From Chryseobacterium carnipullorum (GTDB taxonomy: Bacteria; Bacteroidota; Bacteroidia; Flavobacteriales; Weeksellaceae), in contig NZ_FRCD01000001.1 of assembly GCF_900142785.1 (NCBI RefSeq), positions 186,001 to 250,000 on the forward strand: a stretch of DNA of 64,000 nt, read 5' to 3'. The position numbers and the translations under genes were made by a program. The notes under the pieces were generated by a model. That model had not been told where the DNA came from. It saw nothing but the letters and a program-made list of their open reading frames with translations, and ran no database searches. This document shows, piece by piece, positions 52,401-60,440 of this stretch (the first letter of the stretch is position 1; each line of letters begins with the position of its first letter).

Positions 52401-54958
52401 CCATAACTTCTGTATTTTGAACCATTCGTAGGGTCATCAGTCACCCAAACGTGCCAGGACCATTGAACTTCTCCATTCACTTTAAATGCAATTACTGCGT
52501 TCCCTTCTAGAGATTTCTTAATAGGAATTTTAATTTTTGCATTTTCAGCTTCTCCTGTCATTTCAAGTGAATAATTTTCTCCTGATTTAATTAAACCTGG
52601 AGTATCTTCCCATAACACATCAGCAGTTATTGTACCTTGAGGTAATGAAGTCTTGTTTAGATACATCACATTATCCTGCCACATCTTATATGCTTTTTTA
52701 ACTGGAATATAAAGCCCATCTACCTCATTTCCGGTATCATCTTTTCCTGTAAAGATGTAGGAATTTGGCGCTAGTTTCCAATCTTTAGCGGCTACAACTG
52801 TAATTGTTCCCTGTAAATTTACAGGGGCACATCCTCCGGTAACTGTAACGGTGTAATTATAAATTCCGGCTGTTGTAGCTGTTCCGCTGATAGTAACGGT
52901 TGTTCCGTTTACTGTAGCCGTAATACCAGCTGGAAGCCCTGTTACAGAAGTTCCTGTAGCTCCGTTAAAAGTATATGTTATTGGAGTGATAGCAGTATTT
53001 ACCTCTACTGTCTGTGTATTATTACCTGATGTCAACACCAAATTAGCAGGAGGGTTCACGGTTACTGTCATCGTGTTTGTAGAAGCACATTGCCCTGCAT
53101 TGGGCGTAAAGGTGTAGGTCGTCGTCGCCTGGTTATTAATGGCAGGCGACCAAGTTCCCGAAATTCCCTGGGTAGAAGTGCTGGGTAATGTCAATGCAGA
53201 TCCTGCACAAATAGGTGAGATCGATGTAAATGTAGGAGTGATTGGATTCGTACATGCCGCATTTTCATAACAGATCTCCTGAACTGGGCTTATGTAAGCA
53301 TGAACTTCGGCGTTGCTTGAACTGGTGACTCCTATAATTACATTTGCGTTTTCAAATTGTGAAAAACCCGTTACTATTTTGTAAGATAGAACCCCATTAT
53401 GTATTTCTGTGGTAAGATTCGAAAATGACAGAGCATTGAAAAAAGCTCCATTTGAAAGATAGCGTTTTACAGTAGCATTATTTCCATTCCATTGGTTAAC
53501 AGGAATGTATATGGTGTAATCCGCATTATTTCTATTGATACAAATTCCATTGGCCTTGTCTACACATTGTTCTTGCTTTGTGAGGTCGTTCCATTCACTT
53601 TGCGGAAGTGGTGCCAAGGTATTTGATACTGCCGCATTTTTAGGACTGCTCACTTCATAAGTCAAGGTCTGGTTGCTGAAATCCTGTGATGTTCCTTCTT
53701 TTATGTAATAATAATCCTGACCGTTTTTGTTAACTTTTGTCAAATTATTAACATTGTAATTGTATACATTCCACAAACCACCTGCTGCAAGATAAATCTT
53801 GAAGCTTACCGTAGTATCTCCATTCCATTCATTTACAGGAATCAAAGCTTCTGCAAAACTGTTGTGCAGACGGTTGAAGCACACATTGGCTTTATCAATG
53901 CATTGTTCTTGTTTTGTGTAATCATTCCAGTCGCTTTGCGGACGTGGTGCCAAAGTATTTGATACTGCCGCATTTTTAGGACTGCTCACTTCATAAGTCA
54001 AAGTCTGGCTGCTGAAATCCTGTGATGTTCCTTCTTTTATGTAATAATAATCCTGACCGTTTTTGTTAACTTTTGTCAAATTATTAACATTGTAATTGTA
54101 TACATTCCACAAACCACCTGCTGCAAGATAAATCTTGAAGCTTACCGTAGTGTCTCCATTCCATTCATTTACAGGAATCAAAGCTTCTGCAAAACTATTG
54201 TGCAGACGGTTGAAGCACACATTGGCTTTATCAACACATTGCTCCTGTTTCGTGTAATCATTCCAGTCGCTTTGCGGAACTGCCGCCAGGGTATTTGATA
54301 CTGCCGCATTTTTAGGACTGCTGACTTCATAAGTCAAGGTCTGGCTGCTGAAATCCTGGGATGTTCCTACTTTTAAGTAATAATATTCCTGACCGTTTTT
54401 TGTAACCTTGGCCAAATCATTAACATTGTAATTATACCCATTGAAAAGTCCACCGGTTGCAAGGTAAATCTTGAAGTTCACTTTAGTGTCTCCATTCCAT
54501 TGATTCACAGGAATCAGGGCTTCTGCAAAACCGTTGTGCAGACGGTTGAAGCACACATTAGCTTTATCCACACATTGTTTTTGCTTCGTATAATCATTCC
54601 AGTCGCTTTGTGGAATTGCCGCTAATGTACTGGAGACTGCTGCATCCGAAGGACTGCTTACCTCATAGATTAAAGTCTGGTTGCTGAAATCCTGTGTTGT
54701 TCCTACTTTAACGTAATAATATTCCTGACCGTTTTTATTAACTTTTGTCAGATTATTCACATCATAGTTATACCCGTTAAAAAGGCCACCAGTTGTAAAA
54801 TAAATCTTAAAGGAAACTGTTGAACCGTTCCATTGATTTACGGGAATTAAGGCTTCTGCAAAACTATTGTGCAGACGATTGAAACAGACATTGCTATTTT
54901 GGGCTAAAGAGGTTAGCCAAAATAAGATTAAAAAAAAGAATGATAATTTTTTTTTCAT
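49460..54958 (-). CDS. Large secreted surface protein with N-terminal tandem repeats and type IX sorting domain
   Basis: 1832 residues. Signal peptide MKKKLSFFFLILFWLTSLAQ; four tandem repeats of about 112 residues (23-469, each beginning NVCFNRLHN and containing FAEALIPVN and SDWNDYTKQ or a close variant) and a fifth degenerate one; two Ig-like modules (about 565-722); two related modules, each with a YQWGRKDPFP motif and a CPNGWRIP or CPEGWRIP motif (about 724-1230 and 1233-1750), as in Bacteroidota surface proteins with FISUMP-like domains; and a C-terminal type A sorting domain beginning LSVFPNPVTDIVYIDAKDS (about 1760). It is exported by the type IX system, probably as a cell-surface adhesin or binding protein. 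Repeats 3 and 4 are almost identical in DNA. Confidence 0.88.
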   Translation of the reverse strand: MKKKLSFFFLILFWLTSLAQNSNVCFNRLHNSFAEALIPVNQWNGSTVSFKIYFTTGGLFNGYNYDVNNLTKVNKNGQEYYYVKVGTTQDFSNQTLIYEVSSPSDAAVSSTLAAIPQSDWNDYTKQKQCVDKANVCFNRLHNGFAEALIPVNQWNGDTKVNFKIYLATGGLFNGYNYNVNDLAKVTKNGQEYYYLKVGTSQDFSSQTLTYEVSSPKNAAVSNTLAAVPQSDWNDYTKQEQCVDKANVCFNRLHNSFAEALIPVNEWNGDTTVSFKIYLAAGGLWNVYNYNVNNLTKVNKNGQDYYYIKEGTSQDFSSQTLTYEVSSPKNAAVSNTLAPRPQSDWNDYTKQEQCIDKANVCFNRLHNSFAEALIPVNEWNGDTTVSFKIYLAAGGLWNVYNYNVNNLTKVNKNGQDYYYIKEGTSQDFSNQTLTYEVSSPKNAAVSNTLAPLPQSEWNDLTKQEQCVDKANGICINRNNADYTIYIPVNQWNGNNATVKRYLSNGAFFNALSFSNLTTEIHNGVLSYKIVTGFSQFENANVIIGVTSSSNAEVHAYISPVQEICYENAACTNPITPTFTSISPICAGSALTLPSTSTQGISGTWSPAINNQATTTYTFTPNAGQCASTNTMTVTVNPPANLVLTSGNNTQTVEVNTAITPITYTFNGATGTSVTGLPAGITATVNGTTVTISGTATTAGIYNYTVTVTGGCAPVNLQGTITVVAAKDWKLAPNSYIFTGKDDTGNEVDGLYIPVKKAYKMWQDNVMYLNKTSLPQGTITADVLWEDTPGLIKSGENYSLEMTGEAENAKIKIPIKKSLEGNAVIAFKVNGEVQWSWHVWVTDDPTNGSKYRSYGDEARLLKNGTQERIPDSDWGWMDRNLGALGASITGTDQYDKNGGLLYQWGRKDPFPPLITRGNTYYEVSGSIGKVRDVKASLENGANYKILTDIAITVPKADAFITNNLPLSIKNPLSLIYSDALHYDGVSSSRYNWFGYINGTSVNPSNNARVNFWSDNAQGNINNSTETTTTAKNVYRNKEKYDPCPNGWRIPSMLTTFAYYSGIPLNRSPFGPKSNDNADIYYTTNSVSNTLKIGANPYYGFIKPNYNNFPSYPNYLKSIKVYSNIGVDMTNFGGDNLGLFPGTGKILWKMPNEDSYGDMHQTRLWTATMARTVFGGSNNGSTSNTARGLLIIPENEPNSTNDTPDPSLNVIGRYSYNPMYEMHTTDAAGCRCIKDPLYKDNDYNFPTEFFTDQKNYGKEYLNQPNSYQRVKSTAELTIEIPVSKAIAMQNQYMNNLEILNPVSYNSLKANVHWSNNTQLIKNISVLNSSPASLAAISNSKIKVLINPNQSGNAVVTLHNGSIDNPVYWSWHIWITDTEVGSYLYTTDMGDPAAPNFVNYVKGLSSNAVKQAQLMDRDLGALQVLPSSLQTQGAPTEAELSQIQNSAGLHYQWGRKDPFPVFHENVNNNKTSVFLGRANADGSITYSELTADTFENAGSNYIIPYNTYANSANVSGNDKTADKIAKVLGYSVKNPLVFMIPSTLNPYNGVRTMGTDWLINQASQFPERWGKGTSKSPFDPCPEGWRIPDADSSNDSETGLGGSLWYKKNVFVAGKNAVNDYLGTPIKNGNTILGYAFQNPAYKIGNYGTSGIRGNRSIIFSSAPSIPTKVEFGNGKRWTAALRTAYQGRPISMTFSTANNNLYLADSDNSQYFGAPCRCVKILSRNEKEEGFYPDNVTIPVQSDAISRAGNVFTEKEIKKKIEQKKLSVFPNPVTDIVYIDAKDSRDYYYQIYNLSGQLVKEGKFENNKTNLSNLLSGAYIIRINNSELVVKIIKK
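53552..54892 (-). repeat. Four tandem coding repeats of about 336 bp
   Basis: Units at 54892-54560 (333 bp), 54559-54224, 54223-53888 and 53887-53552 (336 bp each). The third and fourth share long identical DNA stretches, including the span that encodes the NNLTKVNKNGQDYYYIKEG segment, and differ at only a few bases. This indicates recent duplication or gene conversion, and copy number could vary between strains. Confidence 0.85.
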
Positions 54959-55136
54959 ACTTGAAGTTTTTTAATAATTCCTACTCGTTGAAGGCTTTTC
55001 GGAAAACCGCCTTTTTGGGTGTCGGGATACTCTAAGTTACTTTCACCAAAAAATTCATACAACTGGGAAAAATCACGCTAAAAAGACAGTCCTTTATGAA
55101 CACCGAATAGCTATCCCAGTAAGTTGCTTGAACACT

Positions 55137-55277
55137 TTAGAAATTGCAGGGGGAAATTTTGTGTGTAACAGGTCTGAATGAGGTTCCATTTGTATCAACT
55201 TTGTCAGTACTTGTAAAAGAACTAAGAGTAAATGCACCAATAATTGATAGTGTAATTAAGTTTTTTCTTATGGTTAT
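55137..55277 (-). pseudogene. Small secreted-peptide frame lacking a standard start codon
   Basis: A 46-residue frame beginning at an ATA codon (55277): residues ITIRKNLITLSIIGAFTLSS form a good signal-peptide-like start, followed by TSTDKVDTNGTSFRPVTHK and a stop. No ATG, GTG or TTG precedes it before the in-frame stop. A flavobacterial -7 box TACATTTG lies on the same strand at 55302-55295, about 18 bases upstream of the ATA, exactly where a start codon would be expected. Either the ATG mutated to ATA (pseudogene) or ATA is used. The family looks like small exported peptides common in Chryseobacterium; this is from memory. Confidence 0.5.
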
Positions 55278-55642
55278 TGTTTTAAATTAGACAACAAATG
55301 TAGGTCAATAATTCTTACGCGTAAAAAATATTATATTATGTTAATCCCTTTATTTTAGGAGGTTATGCCCTTATTCGTTGTTTGTTTTCAACAAAAAAAT
55401 GAGAGTGTACTATAATTCTAAATTTGATATACACTCGCATAAAATTGATCTTTTGTTTTTATCGTAATTACTTCCATATTTTCGTCCAGGCAAACGTTTA
55501 ATAATTTGTTTATTGTAAGAATTCCTCTTTGTGGTTATTTGGAATGAAAAACAAGATCTGATTAATGTCTTGTCCTGAAATTACGTTACATTATTTAACA
55601 GTAATTCTGTTTTTTTTGTTCTTATTTTAGAAGAAAATGTTT

Positions 55643-55650
55643 TATATTTG
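55643..55650 (+). promoter_or_regulatory. -7 box of the second tRNA-Leu
   Basis: TATATTTG, identical to the -7 box of the first tRNA cluster and 45 bases before the tRNA (44 for copy 1). No well-spaced -33 TTG was found (nearest at 55616, spacer 24). Confidence 0.5.
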
Positions 55651-55695
55651 TAGCCTCAAAAGGAAGGAAGTTCTTTTAACAAAGAAAAAACAACC

Positions 55696-55777
55696 GCGGA
55701 TGTGGTGTAATTGGTAGCCACGCCAGACTTAGGATCTGGTGCTGTGAGGCGTGGGGGTTCGAGTCCCTTCATCCGCA
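55696..55777 (+). tRNA. tRNA-Leu (anticodon UAG), copy 2
   Basis: 82 nt, identical to the copy at 48799 except for one base in the variable arm (GCT-GTGA-GGC instead of GCC-GTGA-GGC), which keeps a G-U pair. It has the same anticodon loop CTTAGGA and no encoded CCA. It stands alone, followed by its own terminator. Confidence 0.96.
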
Positions 55778-55785
55778 CTCAGCAA

Positions 55786-55819
55786 AAAAACTCTCTGTGA
55801 AATATCACAGAGAGTTTTT
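55786..55819 (+). terminator. Terminator of the second tRNA-Leu
   Basis: AAAAACTCTCTGTGA pairs with TCACAGAGAGTTTTT (15 bp, AATA loop), 8 bases after the tRNA. Confidence 0.92.
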
Positions 55820-55936
55820 TATTTTTATACCGTTTCTCTGTTAAATATAATATTCTGTACCCATAATAATACCAAGTTCTGTATCTGTATCCAGTCTCCA
55901 ATACTCTATAATTTTGTCCAAGTAAAGCAGAACACT

Positions 55937-56302
55937 ATGGAAACCTTACTACAATCCCGGGATCAGCTCGTGTATGCTGAAGTCTACATTTCAGATATGC
56001 TGTCCTTAAAAAATATTTTTCTACAGTCACAAACCCTTCAAAAGCTTAATCAGAATTTTGGAGTTCCTTTTCTTTTGGTTAAAAAAAAGGACACAATTTT
56101 AGCTTTTGCGACGCTGATTCTTACTGAAAACGGAGAAATTGCCTTTAAAATTTATGAAAGCAATCTTACGGAGTGGGAGAAAAAGAATTTTATCTTTCGT
56201 GCAGAGCATTATTTTAAGAAAAAGACAACCGCCAATTTCAGAAATCCGCAGCAACTGAAAAGCAGTATTTCCAGAATGGTCAGCTGGCTGAATGTTGGAT
56301 AA
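55937..56302 (+). CDS. Small protein of unknown function
   Basis: A 121-residue protein starting METLLQSRDQLVYAEVYISD. I start it at the ATG at 55937; the open frame continues upstream into the tRNA and its terminator, which cannot be coding. It has alternating beta and helical segments (PFLLVKKKDTILAFATLILTENGEIAFKIYES) and a basic C-terminal half. No family is recognised. It is 40 bases upstream of the MocR-type regulator and probably in the same unit. Confidence 0.65.
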   Translation: METLLQSRDQLVYAEVYISDMLSLKNIFLQSQTLQKLNQNFGVPFLLVKKKDTILAFATLILTENGEIAFKIYESNLTEWEKKNFIFRAEHYFKKKTTANFRNPQQLKSSISRMVSWLNVG

Positions 56303-56342
56303 AAATAATGGAAGTTGTACATTTACTTAAACCCGATTTCCT

Positions 56343-57758
56343 ATGTCTAAAGACGTTCTGTATCTTAAAATAGCAAAATCCGTCACGGAACAGATCAAAA
56401 GCGATACCCTGCAGTTTGGGGACAGATTGCCCTCGCTTAGAAGTGCCCAGAAACTTTACAATGTCAGTCTGAATACCGTGAAGCAGGCCTACATGGAACT
56501 GGAAAGCCGTTCGTTGGTAGAGTCACGGCCGAAATACGGCTATTTTGTGAGCCAGAGTTCCCAGAGAAAGCTTGCCTTGCCCTCTGTTGCCCCTATGAAA
56601 GTAGCAGAAAGAGAAAATACAGCTGAGGTTCTTATCGATAAAGTATTCGGAACCATTGGTGGAACGGATGTTACCCAGTTCGCCTTGGGAATTCCTGGTA
56701 AAAGCTTTCTTCCATTAGCCAAATTGAAGAAATCTATGATCAATGTGATTAACAGAAAGAGTGACAGTGGAACAGATTATGAACCGGTACAGGGAAACGA
56801 ATATCTGCGTCGCGAATCAGCCAAATGGGCGCTTGTGCTGGAAGGGAAGATTTCAGAAGACGATCTGGTGATCACCTCAGGAGCTATGAATGCTGTCTAT
56901 ACCTGTCTGATGGCAGTAACAAAACCCGGAGACTCTGTTGCGGTGGAAAGCCCTGTCTATTTCGGGGTACTTCAGGCCATCCAGCAATTGGGGCTGAAAG
57001 TGGTGGAAATTCCTACCCATCCTATTTATGGAGTTGATCTGGAAGCCCTGAAAAAAGTACTTCCTACACTTTCTGCGTGCTGTTTTGTGACCAATTTCAA
57101 CAATCCTTTAGGTTTTCAGATGCCTGATGAGAACAAAAAAGAACTGGTAAAGCTGATTACGGAATATAATGTTCCTCTTATTGAAGACGATATTTACGGC
57201 AACCTTTATTTTGGAGCAGAAAGACCAAAACCATGTAAATTCTATGATGAGGCAGGACTTGTAATGTGGATCGGATCGGTTTCCAAGACATTGGCTCCCG
57301 GTTATCGGGTAGGATGGGTGGCTCCCGGAAAATTTAAAGAGCAGGTCATCCGGCAGAAACTGGTACAGACGGTGTGCAGCCCTTCTATCTATCCGGATGT
57401 GATTGCTGATTTTCTCGAACACGGCCGTTATGACCATCATTTGAGAACATTCAGAAAAAAATTATATGCGAATTATCTTCAGATCCAGAAGTCGGTGACA
57501 GAATATTTTCCAGATAATACCAAAATCTCAGAACCGAAAGGAGGCTTTATGCTGTGGCTGGAACTGGACAAAAAAATATGTACAGAGGATTTATTTGATG
57601 AAGCTATGAGCCAGAAAATAAATTTTGCCCCGGGAAGGATGTTTTCACAGTACAATCAGTACCAGAACTGTATGCGACTGAATTATGCTCTGGAATGGAC
57701 AGACAGAGTAGAAAGTGATCTGGAGAAATTAGCCAAAATGGTAAAAAAAAGAATGTAA
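56343..57758 (+). CDS. MocR-type regulator: GntR helix-turn-helix fused to PLP aminotransferase domain
   Basis: 471 residues: an N-terminal GntR winged helix (residues 5-75, with FGDRLPSLRSAQKLYNVSLNTVKQAY) and a fold type I aminotransferase-like domain (about 110-465). NFNNPLGF and IEDDIYGNLYF give the PLP contacts and SVSKTLAPGYRVGW the Schiff-base Lys near residue 315. MocR proteins such as GabR and PdxR use PLP and sometimes an amino acid as effectors. The domain boundary also resembles aminotransferases with a GntR head that retain catalysis. The GNAT gene follows by 15 bases. Confidence 0.92.
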   Translation: MSKDVLYLKIAKSVTEQIKSDTLQFGDRLPSLRSAQKLYNVSLNTVKQAYMELESRSLVESRPKYGYFVSQSSQRKLALPSVAPMKVAERENTAEVLIDKVFGTIGGTDVTQFALGIPGKSFLPLAKLKKSMINVINRKSDSGTDYEPVQGNEYLRRESAKWALVLEGKISEDDLVITSGAMNAVYTCLMAVTKPGDSVAVESPVYFGVLQAIQQLGLKVVEIPTHPIYGVDLEALKKVLPTLSACCFVTNFNNPLGFQMPDENKKELVKLITEYNVPLIEDDIYGNLYFGAERPKPCKFYDEAGLVMWIGSVSKTLAPGYRVGWVAPGKFKEQVIRQKLVQTVCSPSIYPDVIADFLEHGRYDHHLRTFRKKLYANYLQIQKSVTEYFPDNTKISEPKGGFMLWLELDKKICTEDLFDEAMSQKINFAPGRMFSQYNQYQNCMRLNYALEWTDRVESDLEKLAKMVKKRM

Positions 57759-57773
57759 TTAAACCTTATAGCA

Positions 57774-58259
57774 ATGAATGAAATGAACAATGAAGTACAA
57801 ATTGTCAACTATGAACCTCAATATAAAGAAGCTTTCAAGGCTTTGAATGAAGAATGGATCAAAACCTTTTTCGCGATGGAAGCAGGAGACTATAAACTGC
57901 TGGACAACCCTCAGGAATATATTGTAGATAAAGGAGGATATATCATCGTTGCCCTTTTAAATGGTGAAGCTGTGGGAACATGTGCGTTGGTGAAAATATC
58001 GGATGAACCCCTAAGGTTTGAACTGTCAAAGATGGCAGTAAGTCCTAAGGCACAGGGAAAGAAAATCGGATATCTTGTAGGACAGGCTCTGGTAGATAAA
58101 GCAAGAGCATTAAAAGCAGAAAGTATTTTTCTGGAAACAAATTCTGTACTGGTTCCTGCCATAAAACTGTACGAAAAACTGGGCTTTGATCATATGCCGG
58201 TTTCAGATTCAGCTTACGCCCGATGCAACACCCAAATGTTGTTGAAATTCAATGATTAA
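57774..58259 (+). CDS. GNAT-family N-acetyltransferase
   Basis: A 161-residue GNAT protein. The acetyl-CoA-binding motif A is FELSKMAVSPKAQGKKIGYLVGQALVDKAR (residues 82-111, with the Q/RxxGxG/A pattern as QGKKIG), and motif B is IFLETNSVLVPAIKLYEKLGF. The substrate is unknown; proximity to a MocR regulator suggests an amine or amino acid. It starts 15 bases after the regulator gene. Confidence 0.9.
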   Translation: MNEMNNEVQIVNYEPQYKEAFKALNEEWIKTFFAMEAGDYKLLDNPQEYIVDKGGYIIVALLNGEAVGTCALVKISDEPLRFELSKMAVSPKAQGKKIGYLVGQALVDKARALKAESIFLETNSVLVPAIKLYEKLGFDHMPVSDSAYARCNTQMLLKFND

Positions 58260-58261
58260 GC

Positions 58262-58309
58262 AAAAAAAAGATATTAGAACTCGGATAGGAATATCCTTGT
58301 TCTAATATC
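58262..58309 (-). terminator. Terminator for the secreted phosphodiesterase gene
   Basis: GATATTAGAAC (58270-58280) pairs with GTTCTAATATC (58299-58309), with an inner GGATA/TATCC stem. The A run at 58262-58269 gives eight T on the minus strand, so it terminates the gene ending at 58338; it may also stop the GNAT transcript. Confidence 0.85.
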
Positions 58310-58337
58310 AAAAAATTAAATCTAATGCTTTACTGTT

Positions 58338-60191
58338 CTATTTCTTAATGAAAGTCTTCGTCAGCGACTTTTTGCTTCCGTTGATTTTTAGGAAATACGC
58401 GCCTGCAGGAAGGCTTTGAACATTGATCGTTTCGTTAAACGAACCATTGTAAGACTTTAAATTTCTTACTGAAATCAATGATCCTTTGGTATCAATAATT
58501 TCCATTTTAATTTCCTTATCATCAGACTGATACTGTATGCTTATGCTTTCTGAAGCAGGATTGGGATAAAGTCTGAAATCATCGGTTTTTGCTTGAATGT
58601 CTTTCACTCCCAAAGCTCCATTGATACATACCGGAATACGGTTTACCCCGTCGATTCCCCATGAAGGCTGTACCGGAATACACATCCAGTTCAGGACTGT
58701 AGGAAAATGATCCGTCTCTCTAGGCGTTGAGGTATAGTCATAAATCTTGAAAGTATTTGTCGTACCAGCAGCATAAGAAGGAGAACCTGTTACCGCCAGA
58801 TTGTTAGCGTTAGGACTTGAATCCGTCAAGATATTACCTGATGTTTCACCACATTTCCAGTCTGCCAGCAGCTGAGCATAATAAGGATGTGAAGAAGTAA
58901 TATCCTGATTCGCCCAGTTAACAATCACGTTAGCGGGAAGGGCAGATTTCCATATTCTGATATCTTTGTAAGAAGCGGCAAGATTGAGCCCATATACATT
59001 CGTTCCGTCCTGGTTGATAGTCAGTGGTAAGCCGGAATCGATATTTCCGATGGTATTCATTTTGGCAAAAGTCACCGGAACTCCATCTTCATAAAGCGTT
59101 ACCAATCCGTCTCTGTCGAAACTTACCGCAATATGTTTCCATTTTCCTGTTTCTGCTTTTCCGCCGGTCAGATCAATTCTGTTGGTTCCGTCCCCGATAT
59201 TCATTTTGAAGTTCTGCCCGGAACTGCCGGATATAACAAAACCTTTATTGTTTCCGCTTGCCCAGTTTTTATTACTGATCATCACTGGATCACTGGAGTA
59301 AGCAGCATTAGGTTTTACCCAGAATTCAATGGTAAAATCCTGCGATGCCCCAAAATTAAAAGGAGTCTGATTGGCAGGTTTTGCATATGTTCCTGCCGGA
59401 AAGCTAAGCTGATTGAAGGTTTTGTTGGATTCAAGAATTGTTTTACTGATCTGCTGAGGTGTAAATCCCGGATTGGAATAGATGTTAAAGATATTACGTT
59501 CAGAAAGATTTCCTCCACCGTGAGCACTTTGAACAGCCCCGTGATCTGTGGTCAAAACCACCAGCCAGTCTTCACTGGAGTAAGTCGGTCTGCTTTTCAT
59601 CGCACTGACAATTTCACCAATATATGAATCGGTCGTCTGAATCGATGATACATACTGGGGAACCGTACCCGCGAATCCATAAGAATGTCCTGCATGGTCT
59701 ACATCATCAAAATCCACGAAAAGAATATCCGGATTGTCATTCTGCATAGCATTCACAGCTGCATTTTTTACGGCCAGGTCAGAACCTAAATTGCTTTTTA
59801 CATCGGCACTTTTCACAATTTTGTCATTAATGGGGGCCCAATTCGCCAGAGAGATCGTTCTTAAATTAGGATTGTAAGTTTCGGCTCTGGTAAGAAAATC
59901 AGGATAATTGATGTAGTTGGGACTGGTAAAATTGTTGTCCTGCACATTGTGTTTCGTGTGCCATACACCGGTAAGCATTGTACTCCAGCCATTTCCGCTC
60001 CATGTAGTGGCAGCGCAAAGACCATCAATAGAGTAAATGGATTGATTAACAAGGCTTTGGATGTTCGGGATATTGCTAGACATCATCACGTCCGCGCGAC
60101 ACCCGTCAATACCGATAAAAAGAACTTTTTTAGTCTGAGCTCCCAGGAAACAGCTCATAAGAACAGCCATTGAGAATAGTTTTGTTTTCAT
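58338..60191 (-). CDS. Secreted type I phosphodiesterase/alkaline-phosphatase-superfamily enzyme with LamG and type IX sorting domains
   Basis: 617 residues. Signal peptide ending FLGAQ; catalytic domain (about 20-250) of the alkaline phosphatase superfamily with FIGIDGCRADVM (first metal Asp), TTWSGNGWSTMLTGVWHTKHN (nucleophile region), VDFDDVDHAGHSYGF and TTDHGAVQSAHGG (other metal ligands); a LamG/concanavalin-like domain (about 275-430, FTIEFWVKPNAAYSSDPVMI); and a C-terminal type A sorting domain (FRLYPNPASESISIQ). It likely releases phosphate from phosphodiesters or nucleotides at the cell surface. It is encoded beside the phosphonate-type cluster on the same strand. Confidence 0.9.
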   Translation of the reverse strand: MKTKLFSMAVLMSCFLGAQTKKVLFIGIDGCRADVMMSSNIPNIQSLVNQSIYSIDGLCAATTWSGNGWSTMLTGVWHTKHNVQDNNFTSPNYINYPDFLTRAETYNPNLRTISLANWAPINDKIVKSADVKSNLGSDLAVKNAAVNAMQNDNPDILFVDFDDVDHAGHSYGFAGTVPQYVSSIQTTDSYIGEIVSAMKSRPTYSSEDWLVVLTTDHGAVQSAHGGGNLSERNIFNIYSNPGFTPQQISKTILESNKTFNQLSFPAGTYAKPANQTPFNFGASQDFTIEFWVKPNAAYSSDPVMISNKNWASGNNKGFVISGSSGQNFKMNIGDGTNRIDLTGGKAETGKWKHIAVSFDRDGLVTLYEDGVPVTFAKMNTIGNIDSGLPLTINQDGTNVYGLNLAASYKDIRIWKSALPANVIVNWANQDITSSHPYYAQLLADWKCGETSGNILTDSSPNANNLAVTGSPSYAAGTTNTFKIYDYTSTPRETDHFPTVLNWMCIPVQPSWGIDGVNRIPVCINGALGVKDIQAKTDDFRLYPNPASESISIQYQSDDKEIKMEIIDTKGSLISVRNLKSYNGSFNETINVQSLPAGAYFLKINGSKKSLTKTFIKK

Positions 60192-60440
60192 AGGGTAAAA
60201 GATTTTTAAAAGGAAAAGTTTACAAATAGTAATTTTATTTTTAATAATTGTAAAATTAATTTACTATTTGTAAAAATGTGTAAACTTAAAGTTAATAAAT
60301 TGATAACTAAATATTTAAGGATTTTAAACACCAACAGCACAAATACCTTAACGAATTTCCACGAATCATAAAGTGGTGTTATTAATGTTTAATTTAAAAA
60401 AATGAGGCTGAAAAAAATAAGTATAATTTGAAAGAAGAGT

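Larger units (their letters stand above)
54959..55695. other. AT-rich intergenic region with gene fragments, upstream of the second tRNA-Leu
   Basis: About 740 bases. Besides the small secreted-peptide frame listed separately, the minus strand at 55418-55528 encodes a 36-residue protein-like piece (GILTINKLLNVCLDENMEVI and on to FYASVYQI) without its own good start except a Met at 55477, followed by a hairpin GAGTGTA/TACACTC (55403-55436) and a T run on that strand. A small hairpin AAGGC/GCCTT lies at 54993-55015. A -7 box for the tRNA is at 55643. These look like remnants of eroded genes. Confidence 0.45.

Noticed and set aside
53552-54892. CRISPR-like array
   Set aside because: The repeats are long, in frame and encode similar protein units; no short palindromic repeats with unique spacers occur anywhere in the window.
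55751-55936. N-terminal extension of the protein at 55937 into the tRNA-Leu and its terminator
   Set aside because: It would translate a tRNA and a hairpin terminator; the ATG at 55937 gives a sensible protein.
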